Source of the DNA: CAIXDB01 sp038327915
GTDB taxonomy: Bacteria; Patescibacteriota; Minisyncoccia; Phycocordibacterales; DATDWN01
Length of the DNA stretch: 5,290 nt
Reading direction: 5' to 3'
Assembly: GCA_038327915.1 (NCBI GenBank)
Contig: JBBQLO010000041.1
Coordinates: 1-5,290, forward strand
Below the pieces are notes generated by a model. It was not told where the DNA came from. It made no database searches and saw only the letters and a program-made list of their open reading frames with translations. The position numbers were made by a program, and so were the translations under genes. Position 1 is the stretch's first letter, and the number at the start of each line of letters is the position of its first letter. This document shows, piece after piece, positions 4,025 through 5,290 of this stretch.

Positions 4025-5290
4025 ATGAATCAAAAATTCTTTTTGCATGCTCGCAAGAGTACAGATGTCGAGGATAAACAAGTTTTAAGTATTGAGGCAC
4101 AGCTCCACGAGTTGCGAGACTATGCCAAGCGCGAGAATATCGAAATTTCCGCCGAATTGATAGAGAAATAATCTGCCAAGATTCCGGGCAGACCGATTTT
4201 TAACAAGATGTTAAATGACATCGAAAAATTTGGCGGAAATATTCTCGCTTGGCATCCGGATCGTCTCGCAAGAAATAGTGTTGATGGTGGACGAGTTATC
4301 TACCTCCTCGACACAGGCAAACTTGCGAGCCTCAAGTTCCCAACTTTTTGGTGTGATTCCACATCACAAGGAAAATTTATGCTCAACATGGCTTTCGGAC
4401 AAAGTAAATACTATATAGATTCTCTTTCCGAGAACACGAAACGCGGACTTCTCCAAAAAGTTCGCATGGGAATATTCCCGAGCCAAGCGCCAGTGGGATA
4501 TTTGAATGATAGTAGAACAAAAACAATCGTGGTGGACAAGAAAAAATCTCGTGTCATCCGCTTGGCTTTTGAACGATATGTCAAAGGTGGTCAAAGGTTA
4601 GAAGATATTGCTAACTTTTTGGTGAAGAACGGAATATCCACGCGTTCCGGAAAGAGAATGTCCAAATCCCGTGCGACTTTCATTTTGTCCAATCCTTTTT
4701 ACATCGGTTTATTCAAATATGGCGGTGAACGTCACGAAGGAAAGCACGAGCCAATCATTTCAAAGAAACTTTTTGATGAAGCACAGGAAATGTTGAAACT
4801 TCGCGGACAACCTGAACGAAAACCACAAAACGAGCCTCAACCTTTTTGCGGACTCATTTCCTGTGCTTCTTGCGGAATGATGATAACTGGCGAACACAAA
4901 TTCAAACGGCAGAAAAATGGAAATGTTCACGAGTATACGCATTACCGATGTACGAAAAAATCAAAAATTATCAAATGTCCAGAATCTGCCGTTAGAGAAA
5001 AAGAATTGGATCGCCAGTTATCATCTCTCATTCAAAAAATTTCTTTGCCCAAAGACTGGGCGGAGGAATTAAACCTCATGGTGTTAGATGAACACAAAAA
5101 CTCCGCCCAGTCTTTGACTGCTAGTGTGAAAGAGAAAGAAACGAAACTCAATGTCATTTCACAGAAGTTAGAGCGACTTCTCAATGGATATTTAGAACAG
5201 GATATTGAACGAGAAATATATCGTGAACATAAATCAAAACTATTGCTTTCCAAGAAGTCGCTCGAAGAAGAAATGACATCTCTTTCACAC
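4025..5290 (+). pseudogene. Large serine recombinase, interrupted by TAA at codon 49, right end cut by the window
   Basis: The frame from ATG 4025 is open to the window edge (422 codons) except TAA at 4169-4171. Resolvase domain: ARKSTD with catalytic Ser12 and Arg10, VLSIEAQL (20-27), then after the stop SAKIPGRP (50-57), WHPDRLARNS (76-85) and GQSKYYIDSLSENTKRG (125-141). Recombinase domain: APVGYLND (155-162) to NPFYIGLFKY (223-232) and EGKHEPII (237-244). Zinc ribbon: C280, C283, C309, C318, with C275 extra. A coiled-coil segment covers about 363-422. Such proteins catalyse site-specific integration, excision or inversion through a Ser-DNA link. The stop leaves a 48-residue piece holding Ser12; a restart (for example Met62 at 4208) would lack it, so activity needs readthrough. 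Sequence elsewhere is well conserved, implying a recent mutation or a sequencing error. Similar proteins are common in Patescibacteria (my recollection). Confidence 0.88.

Noticed and set aside
423..4171. Alternative genetic code (UGA or UAA as sense codon)
   Set aside because: The interruptions are TAA, not the TGA recoded in Gracilibacteria/Absconditabacteria. The fusion gene ends in TAA-TAA. Reading through the TGA at 2875-2877 gives no amidotransferase sequence and soon meets another stop.
4215..5253. Short frames at 4215-4418 (+), 4364-4594 (-), 4760-4942 (-), 5032-5253 (-)
   Set aside because: All are shadows of the serine recombinase coding frame, which has clear motifs throughout.

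Overview
The window looks like an AT-rich bacterial accessory region, most likely from the Patescibacteria/CPR (Parcubacteria-like) group. This rests on three things: the recombinase at the right end has a wording I associate with the serine recombinases common in those genomes, Shine-Dalgarno sequences are weak or absent, and the glycosyltransferase-like gene belongs to the DUF5672 type. The assignment is inference; no phylogenetic marker gene is present.

Left part (1-1087). The C-terminal end of an IS30-type transposase runs in from the window edge. It faces a small unknown minus-strand gene (575 to 243) that carries an in-frame TAA. A shared AT-rich terminator lies between them. Two minus-strand tRNA genes follow, tRNA-Leu(UAG) and tRNA-Lys(CUU). 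A hairpin-rich spacer separates them, and a good promoter lies upstream of tRNA-Lys. The 3' end of tRNA-Lys is one arm of a perfect 25-bp palindrome.

Middle part (1140-3773). This is the most unusual stretch. A two-gene minus-strand operon encodes a glutamine-amidotransferase-like stub and a DUF5672 glycosyltransferase-like/nucleotidyltransferase fusion. It sits between 104-bp inverted repeats (1329-1432 and 3284-3387) that are 97% identical. Outside these lie copies of a second, 44-bp repeat: one diverged copy at 1140-1183 and a perfect inverted pair at 3446-3489 and 3730-3773. The perfect pair encloses a 328-bp non-coding element whose interior folds as a four-way junction. Each 44-bp copy contains a promoter-like TACAAT box. 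The copy at 3446-3489 points into the operon from outside the 104-bp repeats.

Right part (3774-5290). A non-coding stretch with two strong hairpins and a terminator leads to a large serine recombinase. Its frame is open to the window edge except for one TAA at codon 49. That stop separates the catalytic serine from the rest of the protein.

Taken together, the layout suggests a surface-glycan type cargo operon held in a repeat-bounded, possibly invertible cassette. The recombinase next to it now appears disabled. At least three genes show damage (two in-frame TAA codons and one lost start), so the region may be decaying. All statements about inversion are hypotheses from the layout.
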